A DNA stretch of 64,000 bases from Bacteroides caecimuris. Its GTDB lineage: Bacteria; Bacteroidota; Bacteroidia; Bacteroidales; Bacteroidaceae. Position 1 is the stretch's first letter. Each line of letters starts with the position of its first letter. The stretch lies in the NCBI RefSeq assembly GCF_001688725.2, contig NZ_CP015401.2, forward strand, positions 1,736,001-1,800,000. Direction: 5' to 3'. The notes beneath the pieces were generated by a model. That model saw only the letters and a list, made by a program, of their open reading frames with translations, searched no databases and was not told the DNA's origin. Position numbers and translations under genes: made by a program. Of this stretch, positions 24,948-33,319 are shown piece after piece.

Positions 24948-26222
24948 ATGGATATGAATTTAATATTAGCGAGCATTGGGGTATTCCTTGTGGTTATTCT
25001 GTTGCTTGTTGTAATCTTGTTGGTTGCCAAGAACTTCCTGGTACCCTCAGGAAACGTAAAACTGACAATCAACGGCGAAAAGGAAGTGGAAGTGGCTTCC
25101 GGTTCTACTTTGTTGAATACGCTGTCTGTAAACGGGATATTCCTGTCATCTGCTTGTGGTGGTAAGGGATCTTGCGGACAATGCAAATGCCAAGTACTCG
25201 AAGGAGGCGGCGAAATCCTGCCTTCTGAGGTTCCTCACTTCAGCCGCAAACAGCAGCAAGACCATTGGCGTCTGGGCTGTCAGGTGAAAGTGAAAGGCGA
25301 CATGTCAATCAAGATTGACGAATCTGTACTGGGTGTGAAAGAGTGGGAGTGTGAAGTGATCTCCAACAAGAACGTGGCTACATTTATCAAAGAGTTCATC
25401 GTTGCTCTGCCTAAAGGCGAACACATGGACTTTATCCCGGGTTCTTACGCACAGATCAAGATTCCTAAATTCTCAATGGACTATGACAAGGACATTGACA
25501 AGAGCTTGATTGGCGACGAATACCTGCCTGCATGGGAGAAATTCGGTTTGCTGGGTCTGAAGTGTAAGAACGAAGAGGAAACAATCCGTGCTTACTCTAT
25601 GGCCAACTATCCTGCCGAAGGTGACCGTATCATGTTGACTGTACGTATCGCTACTCCGCCGTTCAAACCGAAAGATCAAGGTCCTGGATTTATGGATGTG
25701 ATGCCGGGTATCGCTTCTTCTTATATCTTTACCCTGAAACCGGGCGACAAAGTTATCATGAGTGGACCTTACGGAGACTTTCATCCGATCTTCGATTCTA
25801 AGAAGGAAATGATGTGGATTGGTGGTGGTGCCGGTATGGCTCCGTTGCGTGCACAAATCATGCACTTGACCAAGACATTGCATACTACTGACCGTAAGAT
25901 GTCTTACTTCTATGGTGCCCGTGCGCTGAATGAAGTGTTCTATCTGGAAGATTTCCTGCAAATCGAAAAGGACTTCCCGAACTTCTCATTCCATCTGGCT
26001 CTCGACCGTCCGGACCCTGCTGCTGATGCCGCAGGCGTGAAGTATACTCCGGGATTCGTTCACAACGTAATTTACGAAACTTACCTGAAGAACCACGAAG
26101 CTCCTGAAGATATCGAATACTACATGTGTGGTCCTGGTCCGATGTCGAAAGCTGTTGAGAAGATGCTCGACGATCTTGGCGTTCCGGCACAGAACCTGAT
26201 GTTCGACAACTTCGGAGGATAA
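24948..26222 (+). CDS. nqrF: Na+-translocating NADH:quinone reductase subunit F (NADH dehydrogenase subunit)
   Basis: 424 residues. One N-terminal membrane helix (about 5-27) is followed by a plant-type 2Fe-2S ferredoxin domain with CGGKGSCGQCKC (about 68-79) and a fourth Cys in RLGCQVKVKG. Then come the FAD domain (RAYSMANYP, about 220) and the NADH-binding domain (GGGAGMAPLRAQI, then YMCGPGPMSKAVEKM). It is the entry point for electrons from NADH. Complete, with the usual C-terminal FDNFGG. An intrinsic terminator follows. Confidence 0.96.
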   Translation: MDMNLILASIGVFLVVILLLVVILLVAKNFLVPSGNVKLTINGEKEVEVASGSTLLNTLSVNGIFLSSACGGKGSCGQCKCQVLEGGGEILPSEVPHFSRKQQQDHWRLGCQVKVKGDMSIKIDESVLGVKEWECEVISNKNVATFIKEFIVALPKGEHMDFIPGSYAQIKIPKFSMDYDKDIDKSLIGDEYLPAWEKFGLLGLKCKNEEETIRAYSMANYPAEGDRIMLTVRIATPPFKPKDQGPGFMDVMPGIASSYIFTLKPGDKVIMSGPYGDFHPIFDSKKEMMWIGGGAGMAPLRAQIMHLTKTLHTTDRKMSYFYGARALNEVFYLEDFLQIEKDFPNFSFHLALDRPDPAADAAGVKYTPGFVHNVIYETYLKNHEAPEDIEYYMCGPGPMSKAVEKMLDDLGVPAQNLMFDNFGG

Positions 26223-26284
26223 TTCGCAGAAAAGGAGAAACCAAACCGGTCGGAAAACAGGCTGGAAAGGTTACATAAACACAG

Positions 26285-26335
26285 AGCGGGAAATCTGAAA
26301 AGCAGCAATGCTTCTTCGATTTCCCGCTTCTTTTT
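26285..26335 (+). terminator. Intrinsic terminator of the nqr operon
   Basis: AGCGGGAAATC (26285-26295) pairs with GATTTCCCGCT (26318-26328), followed by TCTTTTTA. It lies about 60 bases after the nqrF stop. Confidence 0.88.
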
Positions 26336-26466
26336 ACTATTATTTCATAATGTCTTTCCGGCATAGTTTGTATCTCTTCTATGCCTGTTTTAAAGAAGGT
26401 TATTATATATTGCCCGGCATAGCTAAAGTTTGATTGTATTTTTATCTCCGTACTCTTTCCTTTTTG

Positions 26467-26474
26467 TATCTTTG
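26467..26474 (+). promoter_or_regulatory. -7 element abutting the helicase start codon (possible leaderless mRNA)
   Basis: TATCTTTG lies 5 bases before the ATG at 26480. If transcription starts about 4-7 bases beyond the element, as for Bacteroides promoters, the transcript would begin at or beside the start codon. No clear -33 element is seen at the expected distance. Confidence 0.5.
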
Positions 26475-26479
26475 CCCCC

Positions 26480-27814
26480 ATGTTAGAGAAAAATGAAATT
26501 ATACAGTCGGCTCTCCGCCATTTGAAGATCAAAGAGCTGAATCCGATGCAAGAAGCATCACTTGAACAAGCTACCGGAAGAAAAGACGTTATTCTGTTGT
26601 CACCGACAGGATCGGGCAAGACATTGGCCTATCTGTTACCTTTACTCCTTGCTCTAAAACCGAACGACGACAGCGTGCAGGTTTTGATTCTGGTTCCCTC
26701 GCGTGAGCTTGCCCTGCAAATAGATTCTGTGTTCAAAGCAATGGGGACTTTCTGGAAAACCTGCTGTTGCTACGGTGGGCATCCCATCGCTGAAGAAAAG
26801 AAAAGCATATTAGGCAATCGTCCTGCTATCATCATCGGTACTCCGGGACGTATCACCGATCATCTGTCTAAAGGCAATTTCAACCCTGAAACCATTGAAA
26901 CTTTAATTATCGACGAGTTCGACAAATCGTTGGAGTTTGGTTTCCACGATGAAATGGCAGAGATCATCACCCAGCTTCCGGGATTAAAAAAACGTATGCT
27001 GCTTTCAGCTACCGATGCCGAAGAGATTCCCGAATTTGCAGGATTGAACCGCACGGTTAAGTTGAACTTCCTTCCGGACGCTTCTGAAGAACAGGAGTCC
27101 CGCTTGACATTAATGAAGGTGCTTTCGCCTTCCAAAGATAAGATTGATACTTTATATAACCTGCTTTGTACATTGGGAAGCAGTTCAAGCATCGTGTTTT
27201 GCAATCATCGGGATGCAGTGGACCGTGTACATCAGTTATTGGCGGATAAGAAATTGTTTGCAGAACGTTTCCATGGTGGTATGGAACAGCCGGATCGCGA
27301 ACGTGCGCTCTACAAATTCCGTAACGGCAGTTGTCATGTCTTGATTTCTACCGATCTGGCTGCCCGCGGACTAGATATTCCAGAAGTCGGACATATCATC
27401 CATTATCATTTGCCGGTCAATGAGGAAGCCTTTACGCACCGCAACGGACGAACAGCACGCTGGGATGCAACCGGAACATCCTATTTGATTCTTCATGCCG
27501 AAGAGAAACTTCCTTCTTATATCCCGGAAGAGATGGAAACAGTGGCATTGCCCGAAAATCCTTCCCGTCCTCCGAAATCGCTTTGGGCTACTATATATAT
27601 AGGTAAAGGAAAGAAGGAGAAACTTAGTCGGATGGATATTGCCGGATTCTTATATAAAAAAGGAAATCTGGCTCGCGAAGATGTCGGAGCAATTGATGTC
27701 AAAGAACATTATGCTTTCGTTGCCGTTCGCCGGGCTAAGGTGAAGCAACTCCTGAATCTGATCCAAGGAGAGAAAATAAAAGGAATGAAGACCATTATCG
27801 AGGAAGCGAAGTAA
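26480..27814 (+). CDS. DEAD-box RNA helicase with DbpA-like C-terminal RNA-binding domain
   Basis: 444 residues. Motifs in order: Q-motif region ELNPMQ, motif I SPTGSGKT (about 40), Ia VPSRELALQ, Ib TPGRI, motif II DEFD in place of DEAD, motif III SATD, motif V STDLAARGLD and motif VI HRNGRTAR. The C-terminal 75 residues (KSLWATIYIGKGKKEKLSRM, then YAFVAVRRAKV) match the DbpA/CsdA RNA-binding fold, which in E. coli DbpA targets 23S rRNA. A role in ribosome assembly is likely. The DEFD change keeps the Asp-Glu and last Asp needed for ATP hydrolysis. Single gene. Confidence 0.88.
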   Translation: MLEKNEIIQSALRHLKIKELNPMQEASLEQATGRKDVILLSPTGSGKTLAYLLPLLLALKPNDDSVQVLILVPSRELALQIDSVFKAMGTFWKTCCCYGGHPIAEEKKSILGNRPAIIIGTPGRITDHLSKGNFNPETIETLIIDEFDKSLEFGFHDEMAEIITQLPGLKKRMLLSATDAEEIPEFAGLNRTVKLNFLPDASEEQESRLTLMKVLSPSKDKIDTLYNLLCTLGSSSSIVFCNHRDAVDRVHQLLADKKLFAERFHGGMEQPDRERALYKFRNGSCHVLISTDLAARGLDIPEVGHIIHYHLPVNEEAFTHRNGRTARWDATGTSYLILHAEEKLPSYIPEEMETVALPENPSRPPKSLWATIYIGKGKKEKLSRMDIAGFLYKKGNLAREDVGAIDVKEHYAFVAVRRAKVKQLLNLIQGEKIKGMKTIIEEAK

Positions 27815-28140
27815 AGTTCTTTTCGGACTGACCACATTTTCCTGTTAATCTAAGCTGAATTCACTGTTATAGTTTATAAATATTCATTTATATTGCATCA
27901 ATCTTTTATTTTATCATCAATAATTCCGGTTCTGTTTCAATCTCGACTTTTATCCCATACTTGACATCCATAGATAACAATATGGTGTATATATCCTGTA
28001 TAAACCAATAAAAAGAAAGGAAAATCTGCTTTAAAACAGTATTTTTATAAGGAAAGATTTGTGCGGTGGGAATAAATTCGTAAATTCGCAAGGTCAAAAG
28101 ACAAAAGTAACGAAATTGTTAAACCAAAAACAAACTTCAA
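27815..28140. other. Gene-free AT-rich stretch before serC
   Basis: 326 bp with no credible gene, no clear hairpin terminator and no riboswitch I recognise. It ends in an A-rich leader (AACCAAAAACAAACTTCAA) before the serC start codon. The only minus-strand frame (27906-28097) has no coding features. Confidence 0.5.
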
Positions 28141-29208
28141 ATGAAAAAGCATAATTTCAATGCAGGACCTTCCATTCTTCCGCGTGAGGTGATAGAGGAT
28201 ACAGCGAAGGCTATTTTAGATTTCAACGGCTCTGGTCTCTCTTTGATGGAAATCAGTCACCGTGCCAAAGACTTCCAACCTGTGGTTGACGAAGCAGAGG
28301 CATTATTCAAGGAATTACTTAATATCCCCGAAGGTTATTCGGTACTGTTCCTGGGTGGAGGTGCTAGTATGGAGTTCTGCATGGTTCCTTATAACTTCCT
28401 GGAAAAAAAAGCTGCTTATCTGAACACCGGTGTGTGGGCTAAGAAAGCAATGAAGGAAGCTAAAGGGTTTGGCGAAGTTGTAGAAGTTGCTTCCTCTGCT
28501 GAAGCTACATATACGTATATCCCAAAAGATTACACAATCCCGACAGACGCAGATTATTTCCACATTACTACTAACAACACGATTTACGGTACAGAATTGA
28601 AGAAAGACCTCGATTCTCCGGTTCCGATGATTGCCGATATGTCTTCTGATATTTTCTCACGTCCGATCGACGTCTCTAAATATATCTGTATTTATGGTGG
28701 TGCGCAGAAAAATCTGGCTCCTGCAGGTGTTACATTCGTTATTGTTAAGAATGACGCTGTAGGTAAAGTTTCCCGCTACATCCCGTCAATGCTGAACTAT
28801 CAGACACACATTGATAATGGCTCTATGTTCAATACTCCTCCGGTAGTGCCCATCTATACTGCATTGCTGAACCTTCGTTGGATCAAAGCACAGGGTGGTG
28901 TGAAAGAAATGGAACGTCGTGCCATTGAAAAAGCGGATATGTTGTATGCTGAAATCGACCGTAACAAAATGTTCGTGGGCACTGTTGCCAAAGAAGACCG
29001 TTCACGCATGAATATCTGCTTCGTGATGGCTTCCGAATACAAAGACCTTGAAGCTGACTTTTTGAAGTTTGCCACTGAAAGAGGTATGGTAGGTATCAAG
29101 GGACATCGTTCTGTGGGTGGTTTCCGTGCATCTTGCTACAATGCTCTTCCGAAAGAAAGCGTACAAGCTTTGATCGACTGTATGCAGGAATTTGAAAAAC
29201 TTCATTAA
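28141..29208 (+). CDS. serC: Phosphoserine aminotransferase
   Basis: 355 residues, class V PLP aminotransferase. The family start [13 protein letters not shown] is intact, [14 protein letters not shown] is the phosphate/PLP-binding glycine loop, and the PLP-binding Lys is in [12 protein letters not shown] (about 196). It converts 3-phosphohydroxypyruvate and glutamate to phosphoserine, the second step of serine synthesis. It also has a possible role in pyridoxine synthesis. The next gene, serA, makes its substrate; a hairpin-type repeat lies between them. Start ATG at 28141 fits the conserved N-terminus. Confidence 0.96.
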   Translation: MKKHNFNAGPSILPREVIEDTAKAILDFNGSGLSLMEISHRAKDFQPVVDEAEALFKELLNIPEGYSVLFLGGGASMEFCMVPYNFLEKKAAYLNTGVWAKKAMKEAKGFGEVVEVASSAEATYTYIPKDYTIPTDADYFHITTNNTIYGTELKKDLDSPVPMIADMSSDIFSRPIDVSKYICIYGGAQKNLAPAGVTFVIVKNDAVGKVSRYIPSMLNYQTHIDNGSMFNTPPVVPIYTALLNLRWIKAQGGVKEMERRAIEKADMLYAEIDRNKMFVGTVAKEDRSRMNICFVMASEYKDLEADFLKFATERGMVGIKGHRSVGGFRASCYNALPKESVQALIDCMQEFEKLH

Positions 29209-29218
29209 TATATTATTT

Positions 29219-29294
29219 TCACCACAGATTACACGGATTAGCACAGAGTCCTAAATTCTATCATCTGTGAAAATCTGCGTAATCTGTGGTGAGT
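29219..29294. repeat. Inverted CACCACAGATTACACGG-type repeat between serC and serA
   Basis: TCACCACAGATTACACGGAT (from 29219) pairs with the complement ending at about 29293 (AATCTGCGTAATCTGTGGTG), with two mismatches. A related longer copy of the CACCACAGAG type lies at 34421-34576. It could stabilise or attenuate the serC-serA transcript. Confidence 0.65.
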
Positions 29295-29315
29295 CTTTAT
29301 AAATAGAATTAAATT

Positions 29316-30236
29316 ATGAAAGTACTTGTAGCTACAGAAAAACCGTTTGCTAAAGTTGCAGTAGACGGTATCCGTAAAGAAATAGAAGCAGCCGGATTCG
29401 AGCTTGCTTTACTTGAGAAATATACAGATAAGGCTCAATTGCTGGATGCAGTGAAAGATGCTAATGCTATCATTATCCGTAGCGATATTATTGATGCAGA
29501 GGTGCTTGATGCTGCCAAAGAATTGAAAATCGTAGTACGTGCCGGTGCGGGATATGACAACGTTGACCTAGCTGCCGCCACTGCTCACAACGTATGTGTG
29601 ATGAACACTCCGGGACAAAACGCTAATGCTGTTGCCGAACTTGCTTTGGGTATGATGGTATATGCTGTCCGTAACTTCTATAACGGAACTTCCGGTACAG
29701 AACTGATGGGCAAGAAACTGGGTATTCATGCTTATGGAAACGTAGGTCGTAATGTAGCCCGCATTGCCAAAGGTTTCGGAATGGAAGTGTATGCTTTCGA
29801 CGCATTCTGCCCGAAAGAAGTAATCGAAAAAGATGGTGTGAAAGCACTTGATTCGGCAGAAGAACTGTATAAGACTTGCCAAGTAGTATCTCTGCATATT
29901 CCGGCAACTGCCGAAACGAAAAATTCTATCAATTATGCTCTGTTGAAAGATATGCCGAAAGGTGCTATGTTGGTAAACACTGCCCGTAAGGAAGTTATCA
30001 ACGAAGCAGAGCTGATTAAATTGATGGAAGATCGTGCTGATTTCAAATATATCACAGATATTATGCCTGCTGCTAACGCAGAATTTGCAGAGAAATTTGC
30101 CGGACGTTATTTCTCAACTCCAAAGAAGATGGGGGCTCAAACTGCTGAAGCAAATATCAATGCCGGTATTGCTGCCGCTCAACAAATTGTAGGCTTCCTG
30201 AAAGATGGTTGCGAGAAATTCAGAGTAAACAAATAA
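29316..30236 (+). CDS. serA: D-3-phosphoglycerate dehydrogenase, short form with Lys at the catalytic His position
   Basis: 306 residues without the C-terminal ACT domain of long SerA enzymes. The NAD-binding loop is HAYGNVGRNVARIA (about 137-150), the catalytic Arg is in VNTARKEVINEAEL, and the usual PHIGGST segment reads PKKMGAQTAEA. The catalytic His is therefore replaced by Lys. This is the short type III-K form, known from Entamoeba and thought to be related to Bacteroides enzymes. It oxidises 3-phosphoglycerate to 3-phosphohydroxypyruvate. It lies between serC and DUF1015, and without an ACT domain is not expected to be inhibited by serine. Confidence 0.9.
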   Translation: MKVLVATEKPFAKVAVDGIRKEIEAAGFELALLEKYTDKAQLLDAVKDANAIIIRSDIIDAEVLDAAKELKIVVRAGAGYDNVDLAAATAHNVCVMNTPGQNANAVAELALGMMVYAVRNFYNGTSGTELMGKKLGIHAYGNVGRNVARIAKGFGMEVYAFDAFCPKEVIEKDGVKALDSAEELYKTCQVVSLHIPATAETKNSINYALLKDMPKGAMLVNTARKEVINEAELIKLMEDRADFKYITDIMPAANAEFAEKFAGRYFSTPKKMGAQTAEANINAGIAAAQQIVGFLKDGCEKFRVNK

Positions 30237-30265
30237 GATTCTTTTAGAAATAAGTAGTATATTTG

Positions 30266-30304
30266 AGCCACAGATTTTCAATAAGTCTGTGGCTTTCATT
30301 TTTT
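30266..30304 (+). terminator. Intrinsic terminator after serA
   Basis: AGCCACAGA (30266-30274) pairs with TCTGTGGCT (30286-30294), followed by TTCATTTTTT. It lies 30 bases after the serA stop and before the DUF1015 gene, so it may attenuate rather than end transcription. Confidence 0.75.
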
Positions 30305-30324
30305 ACATATAAAATACTAATATC

Positions 30325-31572
30325 ATGGCAATAATTAAACCTTTCAGGGGTGTTCGTCCTCCACAAGACCTTGTAGAACAAGTCGCTTCACGTCCTTATG
30401 ATGTATTGAATTCAGAAGAAGCCCGCACAGAAGCGGAAGGTAATGAAAAGTCTCTTTATCATATTATTAAACCGGAAATAGATTTCCCTGTCGGTACGGA
30501 TGAACACGACGGACAGGTATATGCTAAAGCTGCCGAGAACTTCCAGCTGTTTCAGGACAAAGGCTGGTTGGTGCAGGATAATAAGGAAAATTATTATATC
30601 TATGCCCAAACGATGAACGGGAAAACACAATACGGATTGGTAGTTGGAGCATACGTTCCCGATTATATGAATGGGGTTATCAAAAAACATGAGCTTACCC
30701 GTCGTGACAAGGAAGAAGACCGCATGAAGCATGTCCGTGTGAACAACGCTAACATCGAACCTGTTTTCTTTGCTTATCCAGATAATGAGAAGCTGGATAT
30801 TATTATCAAGAAGTATACGGCAAGCAAGCCTGTTTATGACTTCATCGCTCCAGGAGATGGTTTTGGACATACTTTCTGGATTGTCGATCAAGATGAGGAT
30901 ATTGCTGCTATTACTGCCGAGTTTGCTAAGATGCCGGCACTTTATATTGCCGACGGACACCATCGCTCTGCCGCTGCTGCACTAGTGGGAGCAGAGAAAG
31001 CAAAGCAAAATCCGAATCATCGGGGTGATGAAGAATATAACTACTTCATGGCTGTTTGCTTCCCTGCAAACCAGCTAACCATCATCGATTATAACCGTGT
31101 AGTGAAAGATCTCAATGGTTTGACTCCCGAACAATTCCTGGCTGCACTTGATAAAAACTTTATAGTAGAAGAGAAGGGTGCTGATATCTATAAACCAGCT
31201 AGCTTACATAACTTCTCACTCTATTTGGATGGCAAATGGTACAGTCTGACAGCCAAGACAGGTACATACAATGATAACGACCCGATTGGCGTGCTTGATG
31301 TTACCATTTCTTCCAACCTGATTTTGGATGAAATTTTGGGCATAAAGGATTTGCGTTCAGACAAACGTATTGATTTTGTGGGCGGCATCCGCGGATTGGG
31401 AGAACTCAAGAAGCGTGTGGATAGTGGTGAAATGAAAGTGGCTCTGGCTCTTTATCCTGTATCTATGAAACAATTGATGGATATTGCAGATACAGGTAAT
31501 ATCATGCCACCGAAGACTACTTGGTTTGAACCGAAACTTCGTTCGGGATTGGTAATTCATAAATTGGATTAG
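30325..31572 (+). CDS. DUF1015 family protein
   Basis: 415 residues, cytosolic, full family length. It begins IIKPFRGVRPPQDLVEQVAS, has SRPYDVLNSEE (about 22), and the family core YIADGHHRSAAA (about 210-221), which carries conserved Asp-His-His residues suited to metal or phosphate chemistry. Function is unsettled. It follows serC and serA on the same strand, a neighbourhood I recall as common in Bacteroidota, which suggests a role linked to serine metabolism (a phosphoserine step is one idea). No serB-type phosphatase gene is in the window. Start ATG at 30325 fits. Confidence 0.88.
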   Translation: MAIIKPFRGVRPPQDLVEQVASRPYDVLNSEEARTEAEGNEKSLYHIIKPEIDFPVGTDEHDGQVYAKAAENFQLFQDKGWLVQDNKENYYIYAQTMNGKTQYGLVVGAYVPDYMNGVIKKHELTRRDKEEDRMKHVRVNNANIEPVFFAYPDNEKLDIIIKKYTASKPVYDFIAPGDGFGHTFWIVDQDEDIAAITAEFAKMPALYIADGHHRSAAAALVGAEKAKQNPNHRGDEEYNYFMAVCFPANQLTIIDYNRVVKDLNGLTPEQFLAALDKNFIVEEKGADIYKPASLHNFSLYLDGKWYSLTAKTGTYNDNDPIGVLDVTISSNLILDEILGIKDLRSDKRIDFVGGIRGLGELKKRVDSGEMKVALALYPVSMKQLMDIADTGNIMPPKTTWFEPKLRSGLVIHKLD

Positions 31573-31593
31573 GAAATTCTATCGGATGAAAAA

Positions 31594-31709
31594 GGGGCGT
31601 ATCAAACTCCATTTTGAGTAATGATATGACCCTTTCTTTATCCTTTTAGAAGGTTCTAATTCCAAATTGAAAGTTCATCTTCCTAAGATTTGAGTTTTGA
31701 CACAGCCTC
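31594..31709. repeat. Second dispersed hairpin repeat (GAGGCTGTGTCAAAACTC type)
   Basis: Left end GGGGCGTATCAAACTC (31594-31609) pairs imperfectly with right end GAGTTTTGACACAGCCTC (31692-31709), enclosing about 80 bp. It has the same size and GGCTGT-type ends as the element at 5877-5966 but a different arm sequence. It lies just after the DUF1015 gene. Confidence 0.55.
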
Positions 31710-31771
31710 ATTTCATTCTTCCCAACCACATTTCATCGTTAAGTGGAACATTAATATTTCCAAACGATAGA

Positions 31772-31801
31772 TTGACTTTTCTTATTAAAGCCGTATCTTT
31801 G
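31772..31801 (+). promoter_or_regulatory. Promoter of the YigZ gene; -7 element 4 bases from the start codon
   Basis: TTG (31772-31774), 19-bp spacer, then TATCTTTG (31794-31801), matching the Bacteroides -33/-7 pattern. Only four bases separate the -7 element from the ATG at 31806, so the mRNA is probably leaderless. Confidence 0.65.
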
Positions 31802-31805
31802 CAGC

Positions 31806-32423
31806 ATGACTGCTGAAGATACTTATAAAACCATCATTGAACCTTCCGAAGGCATTTATACGGAAAAACGAAGTAAGTTCATTGCTATAGCCCTTCCTGT
31901 GCGTACTCTTGATGAGATAAAAATGCATCTTGAAACGTATCAGAAAAAATATTATGACGCACGGCACGTATGTTATGCCTATATGTTGGGGGCTGCGCGA
32001 AAGGATTTCCGTGCTAATGACAATGGAGAACCTTCCGGAACAGCGGGAAAACCCATTCTCGGACAGATAAACTCGAATGAACTGACGAATATCCTGATTA
32101 TAGTAGTCCGTTATTTTGGAGGAATCAAGTTAGGGACAAGCGGATTGATCGTGGCTTATAAGGCTGCCGCTGCCGAAGCTATTGCTGCTGCCACAATTAT
32201 AGAAAAAACGGTAGATGAAGACGTGACGGTGATGTTCGAATATCCTTTCATGAATGACGTAATGCGTATTGTGAAAGAAGAGGAACCGGAAATTCTCAAT
32301 CAGTCGTATGATATGGATTGTAGTATGACGTTACGTATTCGTCGTTCGATGATGCCTAAGTTGCGTGCTCGTTTGGAAAAAGTGGAGACAGCACGGATTC
32401 TTGATGATGATAGTGTATTATAA
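31806..32423 (+). CDS. YigZ/IMPACT family protein (UPF0029)
   Basis: 205 residues. The N-terminal UPF0029 domain (about 12-120) has YTEKRSKFIAIA, DARHVCYAYMLG, DNGEPSGTAGKPIL and VVRYFGGIKLGTSGLIVAYK, the full set of family motifs. The C-terminal half is the EF-G-like DUF1949 domain. Family members are related to yeast Yih1/IMPACT and are linked to translation control and nucleic-acid binding in a general way; the exact role is unknown. It is followed at 16 bp by the C39-like gene, so the two may be co-transcribed. Confidence 0.92.
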   Translation: MTAEDTYKTIIEPSEGIYTEKRSKFIAIALPVRTLDEIKMHLETYQKKYYDARHVCYAYMLGAARKDFRANDNGEPSGTAGKPILGQINSNELTNILIIVVRYFGGIKLGTSGLIVAYKAAAAEAIAAATIIEKTVDEDVTVMFEYPFMNDVMRIVKEEEPEILNQSYDMDCSMTLRIRRSMMPKLRARLEKVETARILDDDSVL

Positions 32424-32439
32424 GTAAGATATTTAATGC

Positions 32440-33237
32440 ATGAAAAATAAATATCATATCATTTTCAATCTGTTTGTAAGCATCTTGGCTTTGATAAGCG
32501 TTCAGCTGCAAGCACAGGAGGCTCAAAAACTCGCTCCTAACAATATTCCTGTTCCGTGGTATTCGCAGAAAATCACGGGATGTCCTTACTCGCATTGCTC
32601 TCTGGCTTCTTCGCTAATGGTATTTGATTACTTCAAAGGCATGACGACCGCTACACAACGTACAGCCCAGGATGCAGAAAAGAAACTGATTGAATATCAA
32701 CGCAACTACTTTCTGAAGAAACGTGCCCCTTTCCGTCGCCGTACATCAATAGGGCAGGGAGGCTACTATTCTTTTGAAATTGATTCTTTGACACGTTATT
32801 ATGAAAACATGATAAGTGCCGAACATTTCCAGCAGAAAGATTACTGCGTATTGAAAGATTATATTGATCGTGGTATACCTGTGCTTGTGAACGTGAGATA
32901 TACAGGAGCAGTTCGTGGTTTGCGTCCCGGTCCGAGAGGGCACTGGATGGTGCTTCGTGGCATTGACGATCAACATGTGTGGGTAAATGACCCCGGACGT
33001 TCACCGGAGATGCGGAGTAAAGGAGAAAATATCTGTTATCCTATCAAAAAACAGCCGGGCAATCCTTCCTATTTTGACGGTTGCTGGACGGGACGGTTTA
33101 TCATCATCACTCCCAAAGAATGGATTCGAAACCCTTTGGTTGCACAAGTAGGCAAGCTTCCTCCTTTGGAAGAGGTGACCCGTATACTTCCTCCTATGGT
33201 GTCGTCTGCCACCTTACCGAAGGTTATCAATCAGTAA
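32440..33237 (+). CDS. Secreted C39-like (papain-fold) cysteine peptidase
   Basis: 265 residues with a signal peptide (cleavage near QLQAQ). The domain has the C39_2 layout: catalytic Cys in GCPYSHCSLASSLM (about 47-54), His in PRGHWMVLRGI (about 168) and Asp in WVNDPGRSP. The Q before the Cys pair is in SQKITGC. The likely role is periplasmic or surface proteolysis; no ABC exporter or bacteriocin gene is next to it, which argues against the leader-processing type of C39. Conserved residues are present, so activity is expected. Confidence 0.8.
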   Translation: MKNKYHIIFNLFVSILALISVQLQAQEAQKLAPNNIPVPWYSQKITGCPYSHCSLASSLMVFDYFKGMTTATQRTAQDAEKKLIEYQRNYFLKKRAPFRRRTSIGQGGYYSFEIDSLTRYYENMISAEHFQQKDYCVLKDYIDRGIPVLVNVRYTGAVRGLRPGPRGHWMVLRGIDDQHVWVNDPGRSPEMRSKGENICYPIKKQPGNPSYFDGCWTGRFIIITPKEWIRNPLVAQVGKLPPLEEVTRILPPMVSSATLPKVINQ

Positions 33238-33319
33238 GCAATTCATAGTGGAGATAGAAATATTCTTAGTAAAATTAGGATAAAAGAACATTGGTAAAAT
33301 ATAGAAGAACAAAGACATT

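Noticed and set aside
27906..28097. 63-codon minus-strand ORF before serC
   Set aside because: No promoter, leader or domain; composition follows the AT-rich gap.
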